This document shows, piece by piece, positions 54,210 through 64,000 of a DNA stretch of 64,000 nt; the stretch's first letter is position 1, and every line of letters starts with the position of its first letter. The notes below the pieces were generated by a model, which had not been told where the DNA came from, did no database searches, and saw only the letters and a program-made list of their open reading frames with translations. The DNA lies in assembly GCA_036768485.1 (NCBI GenBank), contig JAVLUZ010000172.1, positions 512,001 to 576,000 on the forward strand, in the 5' to 3' direction. The stretch comes from Mermis nigrescens. Its lineage: Eukaryota; Nematoda; Enoplea; Mermithida; Mermithidae. The translations under genes and the position numbers were made by a program.

Positions 54210-54517
54210 GCATGGTCATATCTACCTAGACTTCCTTGACCAGACACGCATGTGTAAGGTTAAGGTTTAGAGACTTCTCGATGCAGGGGAAAAATTATGT
54301 CGGTAAAAACGAGGTGAAAATGGAATCGAATCATCTTTTTACACGAAATTGTCTGAAATCTTTTACTAATCATTAAGTTAGCGCCTTTAAATGTTCAAAC
54401 CGACTTTTGAGGTCTTTGTAGATTGTAACCCCAATAAAGCTATAAATTTTAGGTCCTTCGAGTGCGCCGAAAATCTGTTCATGTCGCTTTTTACCAGGCT
54501 TTTTCAACGTTTTCGCG

Positions 54518-54718
54518 ATGGAAGAACATAGATTGAACGACTTTCGAATGCAGTTGTCTGCATTGGTCAATTGTTTTCAAGCCTTATTGCCAGAAGATAA
54601 GCCTAAAGCGCTTGGAATCATGCGGGAATGTTTGCTAAACATGCAAGCCGCATTAAAACAGCAGCTTTGCTCCGATGGCATGCGTACTGCAGCGGCAATC
54701 GCCGAATGTCTTATACAG
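54518..54718 (+). CDS. Zinc-finger gene exon 1
   Basis: ATG at 54518 in the context CGCGATGG; donor ATACAG|GTAAGG in phase 0. It encodes 67 residues with leucine and alanine spacing that suggests helices, including DKPKALGIMRECLLNMQAAL. Confidence 0.85.
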
Positions 54719-57700
54719 GTAAGGCATGTCTTTTTTCATTTTCCTCGCAATATTTTCAGTGCTTTGCTTGGGTATCTAATTTTTTTCTCTTATGACTTCC
54801 TATGTATTATGTAAGCTTAATCCTATTAATTTGTATACCTAGTAACTCAAATTTCAGGCATCGCGCATGTTATTTCAGATGCTCGTCTCTGTTTTAACTC
54901 TTATTAGCGTGTGTAGGCCTTACAAACGTTGTTGTGTAAAATTTGCTTTCGAAATCGTTGCGGTCTGATTTTCATTCTGCTTTTAGAATATTACTTCATA
55001 AAGTTTGTTTTTATAATTCGTATTTTTTGCTCCTACAAATTTGTTATATTTTTTCATTCTTTTAGTTCGTAATTTTGCGTTCTAGGAAACGTATGGCATA
55101 CATCCTCTTAAAAACAATGGAATTACAGGCGTTGACTCGCGTCGTCGCACCGAATCTGATACTGTCGGATATCAGATGCCGCCTTGTGCATCGTCTAATC
55201 AAAGTAAATTAGCGTTTAGTGCCGGCCAGCTCGATAATCAATCATTACTTGATTTCGCCGACGCTTCATTCTCTAACGATTCATTGGCCGATGCTGTGTA
55301 TGAAGATCTACAAAGAGCTAGTTACGAAGACAAGAATAATGGCGATGCAAGCAGTAGAAGCATCGATATGCTTGTTGACCGTAATATTTATTGTTTGGGT
55401 GGGCCATCATCATTCGCCCATTCGCTGAATAATACGTCTATGATTGGTACATTTTAGAAGTTTTTTCTTTCATACTAACTCAGCAAGATACTCTAAATGA
55501 ATACAATTTATTTGGTTCGCGAATATTGGAAGGCAAAAGAATGAATTAAAAAGTGAATCTAATATGATAAAAAATTTAAAAAGTTAATGTAATCACTGGA
55601 CAGGACTAATAAAGAAGTAATTTAATCAAATAATTACAAATTGAAGTATAATAAAGGTAATTCTAGGCTCGCATTGATGTGACAAAATTGACGATAGATG
55701 AATTTCGCAAACAACTAATAAATCAATTTAGAATCACTCCTGGAAGAGGTTCATGAGGCTTTGGATTTCCTAAGCTCTTCTACTTGATCGATAAGAAATT
55801 ATTTTTTGAACGAGTTTAGAAGCAAATTATCTAACTCAAGGGCTGGAGATCGCAGGATTGTTGTGCGTGAATGGAACTATCACTTACCGCTGATGATTAT
55901 CCGAGAGACAGACATGCAACCAGTTTGTGCTCAAAACTCAAACGTGTGACAGATTGACGTGTTCTAGGGATGAATATGCCTTGCACTCCTCTAAGCCGAT
56001 ATTCCTGAACAGGACCAGAATGCATGGAAAACGAGAAGGATTACCTCATAAATTTATGGAAAACAATTTTTCATACTCCATATGATTTTCACTGTAATTT
56101 TTTTGCTTACATATCGATGTTTTGACCCTTTCTAGGCTGTGGAAATTCTTAGGCTGTTATGACAGAGGCTTCTTTTTTGTTAAAAGACAATTTTGTTTTC
56201 AATAAGTAGGTGACCAAAACGTGGGGGCAGAGGGACGGCCGCCACCCCCTTCCCCCGTGTTTGAAAAAAAATTGAAAGGTAAGATAAATGATAATGCATG
56301 GAAAGATGAAAAATCGCATGTCTTTCCTATAAAATCTTCAAACTTTCGACGCTTCGCGCCAGATGTGAAGTATTTTTCATAATTTTGGGTTCAAACGTGA
56401 CAAAAGCCGACACTTTTTATAGCCTTTTGATTGAGAAAAAAATTTTCGAATAGTTGGTTTGAATTTTATGATCTTAATGGATAGAGCATGTCGAAAAACA
56501 TCAAAAAATGCGGTTTTTGCGAGCTATCCCGGCGAATATTCCGAGATATTGACTAATTTATGTTGGCTCCACCCTCCTTGACCGAATTCTGGATAAGGGA
56601 CTTCTTACCCACATCTGCGATATAAATAAGGGCTTCATCGGGATAAGCAATATTTAACATCTTATGATTTGAACGGGAAATGATAAGAAAAATTTGCAAA
56701 TAAAATAATAGCGTAGGTATGTGAAAGTTTCAAAATGCATAGTTTGTTTTCTTTTCCATCTTATTATTAATCAGTGGTTTGATATTTACATTTTTATCAT
56801 ACATGTATTGATAAAAATTTCAAAATCTCTGTGTAACAATGGCTTTTGTCTTCGTAGAAAAGTGTAGTTTGACAAACACGGTTGTTGTCGTCAGCCAAAA
56901 TGAATCGCAAAGACTTCCAGATGCTATGATTCAAGTGTCATCGGTGAAAGGCACTGATGCTGTTCAAGCTGAAAATCAATCAGCCATCCAATTCTTTGAT
57001 CATGTTGGTGCACAGGTCGTTGTGAAAGCGGATGAGAAAAAACAGCTGAAATGCAAATTTTGTTCTTTTACTTCATTTTATCGGCAGAATCTTCACAGAC
57101 ATATGAAACACCATCTTTCCGCCAGTGATTCTTTAGAAAAGTAATCATGCTTTAGGACCTCTGATTTCCATGAAGATTGCTAACAAAATGATCGACTAAT
57201 TCAAAGTGAATCAGAAAACTTGAGAATTGCACGAATATATGCCTTCTTATGCATTAAAATTTCCTTGCTGAATTGTGTTTTTCAATTGTTCTGTCTGATT
57301 GGCATAAAATAAAATATAATGCATATGATGTACATAAAAGGGAAAAACATTAGTCGATAAATTCAGATATGATCCAATGTCCCAGGCCCATATCATGATT
57401 TTATTTGGGTGGGGGCGAAAATTTTGAAGTCAGATACATATTTCGAGAATTGATAAGAGCTAAAAGCAAGGACAAAGAGAACTTTTGAGCGTTCCTCAGC
57501 TGTCTTTTGCAGTGGTGGAGAGAATTTCAAAAATTTTTCATTGTTACATACACATATACCTACTCGTACATACAGCGCCGGAAAATTTAAAGTTGACTAG
57601 CTCAAAGTTCCAAAAACTTGATTTGATGGTATTTTAAACGCACTTCAAGAATTTTTAATCTCTTCCCTTCGTGGACTTGTGAGAAACATACTTTTTTTAT

Positions 57701-60321
57701 TTTTGCAAGGTGACGTTCTACATTGCCCCCTGGATACGGGCTAGCTTGACCCGATCATACAGAGTAGTAACATTTATTGTTAATTTTTGCGTGTAAGCTA
57801 CATATGTCGGTTTTTGGTGAGCATTTGTTTACATGTAACTATATGAGATATGATTATGAACCGGATAATTTATTTAAAAATTATACTCGACTTGATCTTT
57901 TTATTAATGCTGCTTGAAATGAATCCAGATTAATATTTTAGATATATTCGCTTGATTAGCTTGTTTGTTGTTAGAGTGGGGGGTGAAGTAGTTGTTCGTA
58001 TCATTCAGTATTTGACTTAATTACTACTCATTGTGTCAGTTCTACAGATCCTAATTTCATTAAGCTCAAACCAACAGACTCACGTTTCTTATTTTAAAAT
58101 TGTTTTAAACATGTTATTTTCATAATATCAGTAAGGTGTTAAAAATAAAATATATATTCGTGGATGTATACGAATGATATTTTGCTTTGCCTCCTTTTTA
58201 GGAGTAATGTTAATGTTCCTACGTCGACAAGACCATATCATTGTATTGTTTGTGACCGGCGTTTTAAAACCTCTTCAGCCTTGAGCGAACACAATCGATA
58301 CTTACACTGCGTGGAATCTGGTACGCTCTATTTTCTTTTCGATACCTCTCCATATTCATGTAGTCAACATATTAGTGTAAGGACGAGAAAGAAAAGAATA
58401 TTTGTTTAAACTTTGATATTCACATTTAGTACATAAATTGAACATAGAAACTTGCTAATAAACATCATAAAAGTGAAAGATAAGGACTGCTATTTATGCG
58501 TTAACTGAAAGAAACCCATTTACATGCTCAAAAATGTACTGAATGTTGATATAAGACTTTAAACAAATATGTTTTTCTTGTTCCTCGCTACATTAGGCAT
58601 CCATATAGAATAAGCTATCTTTTGAGATGAAAGGTATATCGAAGCAGGAATTACGTAAGTTTAAAAAAACTTTGTGTAACTTCTTTTTATTGGACAGAAC
58701 TTACCTGGGCAATACTTAGCCAAAAGTTGGACGGGGTGAACGAATATGGTTATGTTTTGTACAGTAAGACTTGAATATCTTAATTTTTGATCCACAAAAC
58801 GGAACGAACCGCTTTCTGTACCGGGTCAACAATTTTCTACAGCTGGACAACCTTTTTTGGACTAAGAAAATTGTTTTCGAAGCTGGACAGCCAGTTTTTG
58901 AAGCTGGACAACCACTTTTACGCTGAATATTGAACAACCACTTTGTAAGCCAGGACGATTAACCTTTTTCGTTGGGAGGTTGGACAGGGTAACCACTTTT
59001 AATTGCTCAGTTAAGTTGGGCAGTCATATGTATTTATGGAATTTAGATTGTCAATAAAGAACGTTTTAGGTGCTCAGTAAAATTTATTGGTTATGGTTCT
59101 TTTCAATGCAAAACATATCGTTACATATATAGACCATACATTCTTATATACAACCAAGTTTCTTGGCTAACAAGACAATAATTTTTGGTCATTAGACCAC
59201 TATTTTTCCACAGACAGATCTCCTGGCTTTTCCCTTTATCCGCCACCGTCAGTCATTTTCAGAGTTAATAATCCTTACGTGGCGAACACATTAATTGAAA
59301 AAAAGATGAAAATAGCTGTTAAAAATTCGAGAAAATGTACCAAAAATAAACTTTTTATTTCTGGCATCAGAAAACTGTCAAGTCATTGAAAAAAACGCAT
59401 CAAGCAGGACAGTAAGCGTGCTGGAAAATGCAATAGATAATGTGAATCTACATAAATAGTTTCATGTTCGAATAAAACAACAAGTTTTCTGCCGTGTATA
59501 TAAAATGTTTGATCTGCTTCTTGGTGCCCAGTATATGTAGTTGGCGAAGTAAGAAACGGATATGTTTCGCAATGATTTTATCTAATTCCTCAAACTTTGT
59601 ATAGTGTAATTAATATATAATGTAATGTAATATAATAATAATTTAAAATAATGCAATGTAATAATATCACAATTATATGAATTTATTTATTATATACATA
59701 TTTTTTATATTTTTTATTGATTTCTTATAAATCATCTATCTAATTACTTAAATTTTTTAAATTTAATTGAATTTTTGATGCTATTTTTGGCAATTTGGCC
59801 CCATTGGACCCCTCAAAATTTTGTTGCTGCCGTGTATGGTCCTGTTCTGCCGTGTGCTGATAAAGCAGCTAAATCTTTCCGTTTTATTCACTTCGAAAGG
59901 TGGTGGTACCTCTGCTGAGAAATCCGTAGAAAACGGAAATTCGGAGCAGGTGTTACCTCATTCCTTGGACATCGATTACGCAGGAAATGTGGCGATTAAT
60001 CCTTCGAGTAAATCTGATCGCAGCGGAGAATCGAAGCGAATTTTAGACAAACGCGATAAAACGATCGCTGTTTGTCGACCTTATGTTTGTTCCGACTGCG
60101 GCAAGCGATTCGTACTAGGCAAAGATTTGAACCGTCACGTCCGTTTATCGCACGTCGTTGGTCGACCGTACAATTGCGCTTGCGGCAAGAGCTACAAGAC
60201 GGCGGCTCACTTGAAACGTCATCACGTGTCCACTCATGGTCAATTGTCAAATTTAGTCACGCCCACTCATGACCAATCATCTGATTCAGTCAGTGTCAGC
60301 TTTTGCGGCCAGGTCAAATGA
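54518..60321 (+). CDS. C2H2 zinc-finger protein, five exons, complete
   Basis: Exons 54518-54718, 55086-55446, 56858-57140, 58202-58320 and 59900-60321 join into 461 codons plus stop. All four junctions agree in phase (0, 1+2, 2+1, 1+2). The N-terminal 67 residues (MEEHRLNDFRMQLSALVNCF) look helical. Residues 68 to about 280 are polar and acidic. Four C2H2 fingers follow: CKFC..HMKHH, CIVC..HNRYLH, CSDC..HVRLSH and CACG..HHVSTH. Fingers 1 and 2, and 2 and 3, are apart; 3 and 4 are joined by the short linker VVGRPYN. Such proteins bind DNA as nuclear regulators. The target and ortholog are not known to me. The short C-terminus is S/T-rich. Confidence 0.88.
55086..55446 (+). CDS. Zinc-finger gene exon 2
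   Basis: Acceptor TTGCGTTCTAG; donor ATTG|GTACAT. It encodes ETYGIHPLKNNGITGVDSRR and an S/D/N-rich stretch with LLDFADASFSNDSLADAVYE. The donor is not strong, but its phase matches exon 3. Confidence 0.82.
55447..56857. other. Intron 2 of the zinc-finger gene
   Basis: About 56220-56600 looks like a worn transposon: GGGGGCAGAGGGACGG at the left, CGACGCTTCGCGCCA near 56350 and CTGGATAAGGGACTTC at the right. No border duplication. The rest is unassigned. Confidence 0.4.
56858..57140 (+). CDS. Zinc-finger gene exon 3, finger 1
   Basis: Acceptor CTTTTGTCTTCGTAG; donor GAAAA|GTAATC. It starts KCSLTNTVVVVSQNESQ and holds finger 1 (CX2C, 12 residues, HX3H) in KCKFCSFTSFYRQNLHRHMK. The ATG at 56839 is upstream of the acceptor and not a start. 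Confidence 0.85.
57385..57745. mobile_element. Worn hAT-like element in intron 3 of the zinc-finger gene
   Basis: CAGGCCCATATCATG at the left and CCCTGGATACGGGCTAG at the right resemble the CAGGCCCGTATCCAGG termini of 21650-23009. The flanks do not match, so the call rests on the ends only. Confidence 0.5.
58202..58320 (+). CDS. Zinc-finger gene exon 4, finger 2
   Basis: Acceptor CTCCTTTTTAG; donor TCTG|GTACGC. It holds finger 2 (CX2C, 12 residues, HX4H) in CIVCDRRFKTSSALSEHNRY. Confidence 0.88.
58700..59040. repeat. Degenerate tandem repeat of a GCTGGACAACC unit
   Basis: Units containing AAGCTGGACAACC or close variants recur about every 25-30 bases between 58830 and 59000. In intron 4 of the zinc-finger gene. 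Confidence 0.55.
59900..60321 (+). CDS. Zinc-finger gene exon 5, fingers 3 and 4, stop
   Basis: Acceptor CACTTCGAAAG. It starts GGTSAEKSVENGNSEQ, holds finger 3 (CSDCGKRFVLGKDLNRHVRL) and finger 4 (CACGKSYKTAAHLKRHH) and stops at 60319-60321. Finger 4 has only one residue between its cysteines. Confidence 0.9.
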
Positions 60322-60420
60322 TATCGCTTACGGCTTTTCGTCGACTAGAATTGAAATGAAGACGATTTCCTCGTTTTCTGTTATCGATGTGACCGCCAAG
60401 GTAACGCACATGGGCCCAGA

Positions 60421-60639
60421 CAAATATGTAATAAGGGGTATGGGGGATCCCCCACGCATAAAGTTGGTTGCACCCTCTATCCCCCAGAAGCCGCAAAATT
60501 TTTATCTCCCCTCGATTTTTTAGAAAAAAATTGAATTTTTAAACCGTTTTTAGGCGTTTTTGGCCGGAAATTGGAGGTCATAACCCCTTCTCAAAAATGG
60601 CCGAACCCACACCCAAAATTTCGAGCCGTTACATGTATG
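60421..60639 (+). mobile_element. hM3 element downstream of the zinc-finger gene
   Basis: Starts CAAATATGTAATAAGG and ends GCCGTTACATGTATG. It begins 100 bases after the stop codon and may overlap the 3' UTR. Confidence 0.65.
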
Positions 60640-60744
60640 GGCGTATTAGAGGTCTGGGTCTTCCGAATATCTGAAAGGCAAACCCCTCAGAATCGAATTT
60701 ATGGTGCAATTTTTGGGGATATGGATAACTCGCCCCCACATTTC

Positions 60745-61035
60745 GCCCCTCCCCCACACAATTTGCCTCCCCACAACTCGCTCCTAAGCACAACTCGCCC
60801 CAACACAACTCGCCCCTCCCACAACTCGCCCTCACGCAACTCGTTCCCCCCACGCAACTCGCTCGCCCACACAACTCGCCTCCATACAACTCGCCCCCTA
60901 CACACATACCTCACCCCCCACACAACTCGCCTCCACACAACTCGCCCCCTCTTACCTCGCCCCCACTCAACTCACTCCCCCCACAACTCGCACTCGCCCC
61001 TCCCCACATGCAACTCATCCCCTCACGACTGGCCC
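60745..61035. repeat. CACAACTCGCCC minisatellite
   Basis: About 20 irregular units of 12-16 bases around CACAACTCGCCCC. The 205-codon frame 60571-61188 and its H/P/T/S-rich translation come from this repeat and are not a gene. Confidence 0.88.
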
Positions 61036-61444
61036 TCTGAACTTCAAGCCGGGTTCATGCTTGCTAATGCAATTATATATTTTAAAGTCTACATAGGAGC
61101 TTCACGAAAAATTTTATTTATGGTGAAAATTGTACTCATTATGACACATTTTCGCAGCGTTTTTACACTGCTGCTAGCTACAGCATAACGAGTGTGTAAA
61201 CATAAATAGATTGGTACATTTTCATATATTGATGCGTTATTGCTTATGCTAGTCAGTTGTGGTGGGCATATGGCCGGTGAAAACAGCTGGTCCGCGGGGG
61301 TCAAACATTGTTTTATTGGATAAAACTAAGGTCAAATACTGGCTTAGATGCTAAAATAGCGTTAAAACTGCATCAGCCTTTATTTGGCCTCATTTTTCTC
61401 AAAAGTTCTTATTTATCCATTCTGGTAGTCTAGAGACTCCACAG

Positions 61445-61582
61445 CATACGTGGGCAGCAAGAAAATTCTGGGGGTCAGGATGGGGATAATTGCCAAAAAT
61501 GTAACTAAAAATAAAATTCTGGGGTCTACAGTTATCTGGGGGTTCAACTTCTTGGGAGAGTGAAACTCCACGCCCATGTGTG
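61445..61582 (+). mobile_element. Short relative of hM1
   Basis: CATACGTGGGCAGCAAG to CACGCCCATGTGTG; flanks CTCCACAG and CTCCGCAA agree at 6 of 8. The inside is shorter and differs from hM1. A second hM1-like terminus, CACACATAGGCGTGGGGG, follows at about 61593. Confidence 0.65.
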
Positions 61583-62044
61583 CTCCGCAACCACACATAG
61601 GCGTGGGGGTTTGCACACTCGCAGTCTCCAACCCCCCCCCCCGAATCGATAAATCCCCCAGAATTTAATTTTTGGTGCTGTTTCTTACAATTTTGTCCCA
61701 TTTGACCGCCAAGAATTTGGCTACGCAATTCCCACTTGATGTCTGGTTGTGGGGAGCAAGCAACAATTGGATTATACGTTAACGCATATGCTGGTAGGGG
61801 TTGAATGGATTTGTCAATTGTCAAACATTAAGGATTGGATTGAGGCTGGCAATATGCAGGCGATACAAAAAAGGCCAGATAGAAAAAATTATGGGCAATA
61901 ATATTAAATTGTTAGCTTTATCCATTAGCATCGAAAAATTATAAAGAGAATTAAAAAAATTGAACTCTCGCGTGGGTTTTCAGCTTCTGAGGTCCGACCG
62001 CATCCTCCATGATTGGATTGTAATTCCGATATTTTTGGGGTCTA

Positions 62045-62150
62045 GTTGTGAGGGCGAGTTGTGTAAGAGGGGTAGTTGTGGGGAGCTAGTTGTGGGGGGC
62101 GAGTTGTGGGGGCGGATTGTGGAGGAGGTGAATTGTGGGGGGCGAGTTGT
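62045..62150. repeat. Minisatellite, reverse orientation of 60745-61035
   Basis: Units around GGGGGCGAGTTGTG, the complement of the units at 60745-61035. It continues on the far side of the hM1 insertion as GTTGTGGGGG. Confidence 0.8.
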
Positions 62151-62154
62151 AGGG

Positions 62155-62412
62155 CACACTTGGGCGTGGGGGTTGGGGGGTATGCACCCCCAGAAACCAA
62201 AATACTCCCCCCAGAAATCAAAAATACCCCCCAGAATTCAATTTTTGAAAATTTTCTTCGTTTTTTTCGCAATTTTTTGATGCCAATGGATAGTGCTTGA
62301 TGAGAAACGTCGTAAACTAGTGTTTTTTATCGCCCTACCACAATTTTTAAGGCCATTTTTTGACTTTCAAAAATCTTGCACCCCCCGAATTTTTTTTTGC
62401 TGCCCACGTATG
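62155..62412 (-). mobile_element. hM1 hAT-type MITE inside the minisatellite
   Basis: CACACTTGGGCGTG to GCTGCCCACGTATG. Flanks GTTGTAGGG and GTTGTGGG are the same apart from one added base, but both are also minisatellite units, so the duplication is less certain here. Confidence 0.88.
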
Positions 62413-64000
62413 GTTGTGGGGGAGAAGGGGGCGAATTTTACGCAAACCAATTTTTTATGATTTTGCCCATCGAACCAACCCCCTTCAAAATTTGGTTGCT
62501 GCCATGTATGCATGGCAAGCTTTTTTTGTGACGACCAAAACTTTTGTTAGATGAGATCGAAATTTCAAAATTAAGCACATTATCGTGCGGCTCGTTAAAA
62601 ACTTGTATCATAGGTAGCGCGTTAGCGCGTACCTATAATATACTTGGGTACCCCTAACACCTGTGCACTCCCCCTACAGCTATAACGGGACAATTCTGGA
62701 AAGTGCGGTTTTTTTAAAAGAAAGATAATAAAAAAATTCGCTGCCCGTGTTTTTTTGTTTTTCTTGAAACACAAAACTGACTGTGTACAGAAGGTGTAAA
62801 GTTTTTGTGTAACGTTATAACATAGGACAAATTTTGAGACATTTATAATGCGGCATGTGGACAACTGAGTATTGTTGACTCGAAGAATTGAACAGCATAG
62901 AATAATAGAGGGATGAATTCTACAGATGGCACTTTTTTTGTTTTTTGAAATTCGCATTAGTTATCGAATGGCAGTGTAAAGAGTGCGAAAATCTGGGGGT
63001 GAAAAAGCACTTTTTGGTCGAGTTTTCAACCTGCTTATGTCTGATACTAACTCCGATTTTGAGTTTTTTGAAATGTTTTCTGACAGAAATGTAGAGCGGA
63101 TCAAGGGATACATTCTGCCTATAAGCAAAGTCTTCTACGCTCTATGGTGAGTTAGATCCTGGGGTTTAAAGTTTACACTCTAGTGGATGGTGTAAAAAAA
63201 CTGATTTTAAGTAAGATTTCTCTGCCAAATTTTTTCGCTTATGAGTCAGGGTAAATTAAATGCAGCAGTAATATAGTGTCTTTCAGAGGCTACACATCGC
63301 AGCAAACTGCATTTAAAAAACGCAATATTGAGTTATTTATGGGGGTGTAAAGTTCGGAATCAGAGGTAAAAAATGGGCGAAAAAACACGTTTTTTCCGAA
63401 TTTTGATTAATAAATCATACCAAATAATTTTTGCAAGAGAATTTTGGCACACAGGAATGTACTACGATTTAAAAGCTACAAATTGTACCAAACCGAATTT
63501 CTTTAAACTCAATAGGGAGTTCGGTACGGAATTTTAAAGTTTACAGTGTTCTAAATGATGGAAAATACGTTTTTGTTGCGTTTTGTGTTCGCCACTTTCT
63601 CCGTCCAGAAGTCGGGATAAGTCCAATAGAATAAAATAAAGTGCTTCATATCGGGTGCATGTCAAAGCAAATTGTCTATACCTTAATATTTAGCGAGTGT
63701 AAAGTCAAAAATTTGGTATTTAAAATGCGTTTCTGTCTTGTTTTTTCTGCCTGCTTCTCCGGTTATGAGTCAGGGACACGATTATCAAGTCTATAAATGG
63801 ACTAGGAACCAAATTTGATATGCCAGTCTGGCGCATATGTTTACACTCTACAGTGTTGTAAAAAGGTTCACACCTATTGTTAGTTTGCCCATAGAACATT
63901 ATGGAGACTTAATTTTTTTCATAAATATTAATCGCAATATCGGAACAGTATCAAAATTACGAATCTGACCAAAATCTTCTTTACACTAGGTGTTTACATG
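62413..64000. other. No gene; dispersed GTGTAAAG motifs
   Basis: GTGTAAAG or its complement CTTTACAC recurs about every 150-200 bases between 62780 and the end (for example near 62795, 62973, 63349, 63697, 63982). A palindrome TAGGTAGCGCGTTAGCGCG TACCTA lies near 62612-62636. No exon-like frame. Confidence 0.4.

Larger units (their letters stand above)
52260..54240 (-). mobile_element. Jockey/I-like non-LTR retrotransposon, 5'-truncated
   Basis: The - strand holds nearly the whole RT protein, a short 3' untranslated region and a C-run plus A-run tail at about 52260-52277. It is unrelated to the two CR1/Jockey-like families above. The 5' end is not sharp; similarity to RT linker sequence is clear up to about 54209. 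Confidence 0.85.

Noticed and set aside
60571..61188. 205-codon frame rich in H, T, P, S and N
   Set aside because: It follows the CACAACTCGCCC array. Both strands are open there, and no exon borders or domain are seen.
1..64000. Bacterial-type system such as a CRISPR array or defence island
   Set aside because: No regularly spaced direct repeats with unique spacers. Genes have spliceosomal introns, and the mobile elements are eukaryotic types.

Overview
The window is nuclear DNA of an invertebrate animal. It is AT-rich, its protein genes are split into short exons by kilobase introns with GT/AG borders, and it is packed with non-LTR retrotransposons, mariner and hAT-type DNA transposons, foldback elements and short repeats. 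There is no operon structure, rRNA or CRISPR. Three genes, all on the + strand, can be rebuilt because exon ends carry splice sites and reading phases that fit one another. The species cannot be named. A few interstitial TTAGGC-type units are a weak hint only.

Layout. Positions 1-19,300 hold no supported host gene: foldback hairpins, a CR1/Jockey-like retroelement inserted in a satellite (2943-5312), an inverted-repeat element with tRNA-like sequences in both arms (5316-6569), a nested set of hAT elements (6946-9960), several copies of a second retroelement family (10286-12097, 15440-19150) and a GC-rich foldback minisatellite (13635-14565). Positions 19,356-30,228 hold the last four visible exons (465 codons) of a gene I do not recognise. 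Positions 34,926-47,628 hold six exons (265 codons) of gamma-SNAP (NAPG), which acts with NSF in SNARE disassembly; its last coding part was not found. Positions 52,260-54,240 hold a fairly intact Jockey/I-like reverse transcriptase on the - strand. Positions 54,518-60,321 hold a complete-looking five-exon gene for a 461-residue protein with four C2H2 zinc fingers. From 60,400 to the end there are MITEs, a CACAACTCGCCC minisatellite and unassigned sequence.

The main result of the hunt is the transposon landscape. At least ten different short elements with no visible transposase carry 8-bp direct repeats at their borders, most of them perfect, which is the mark of hAT insertion. They recur in six named families (hM1 to hM6 in the entries) and are often nested, so the order of insertion can be read directly. 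Several sit at gene-sensitive places: 23 bases upstream of a coding exon, 8 bases after a stop codon, and 34 bases upstream of a gamma-SNAP exon. All identifications come from reading the sequence; no database search was done.
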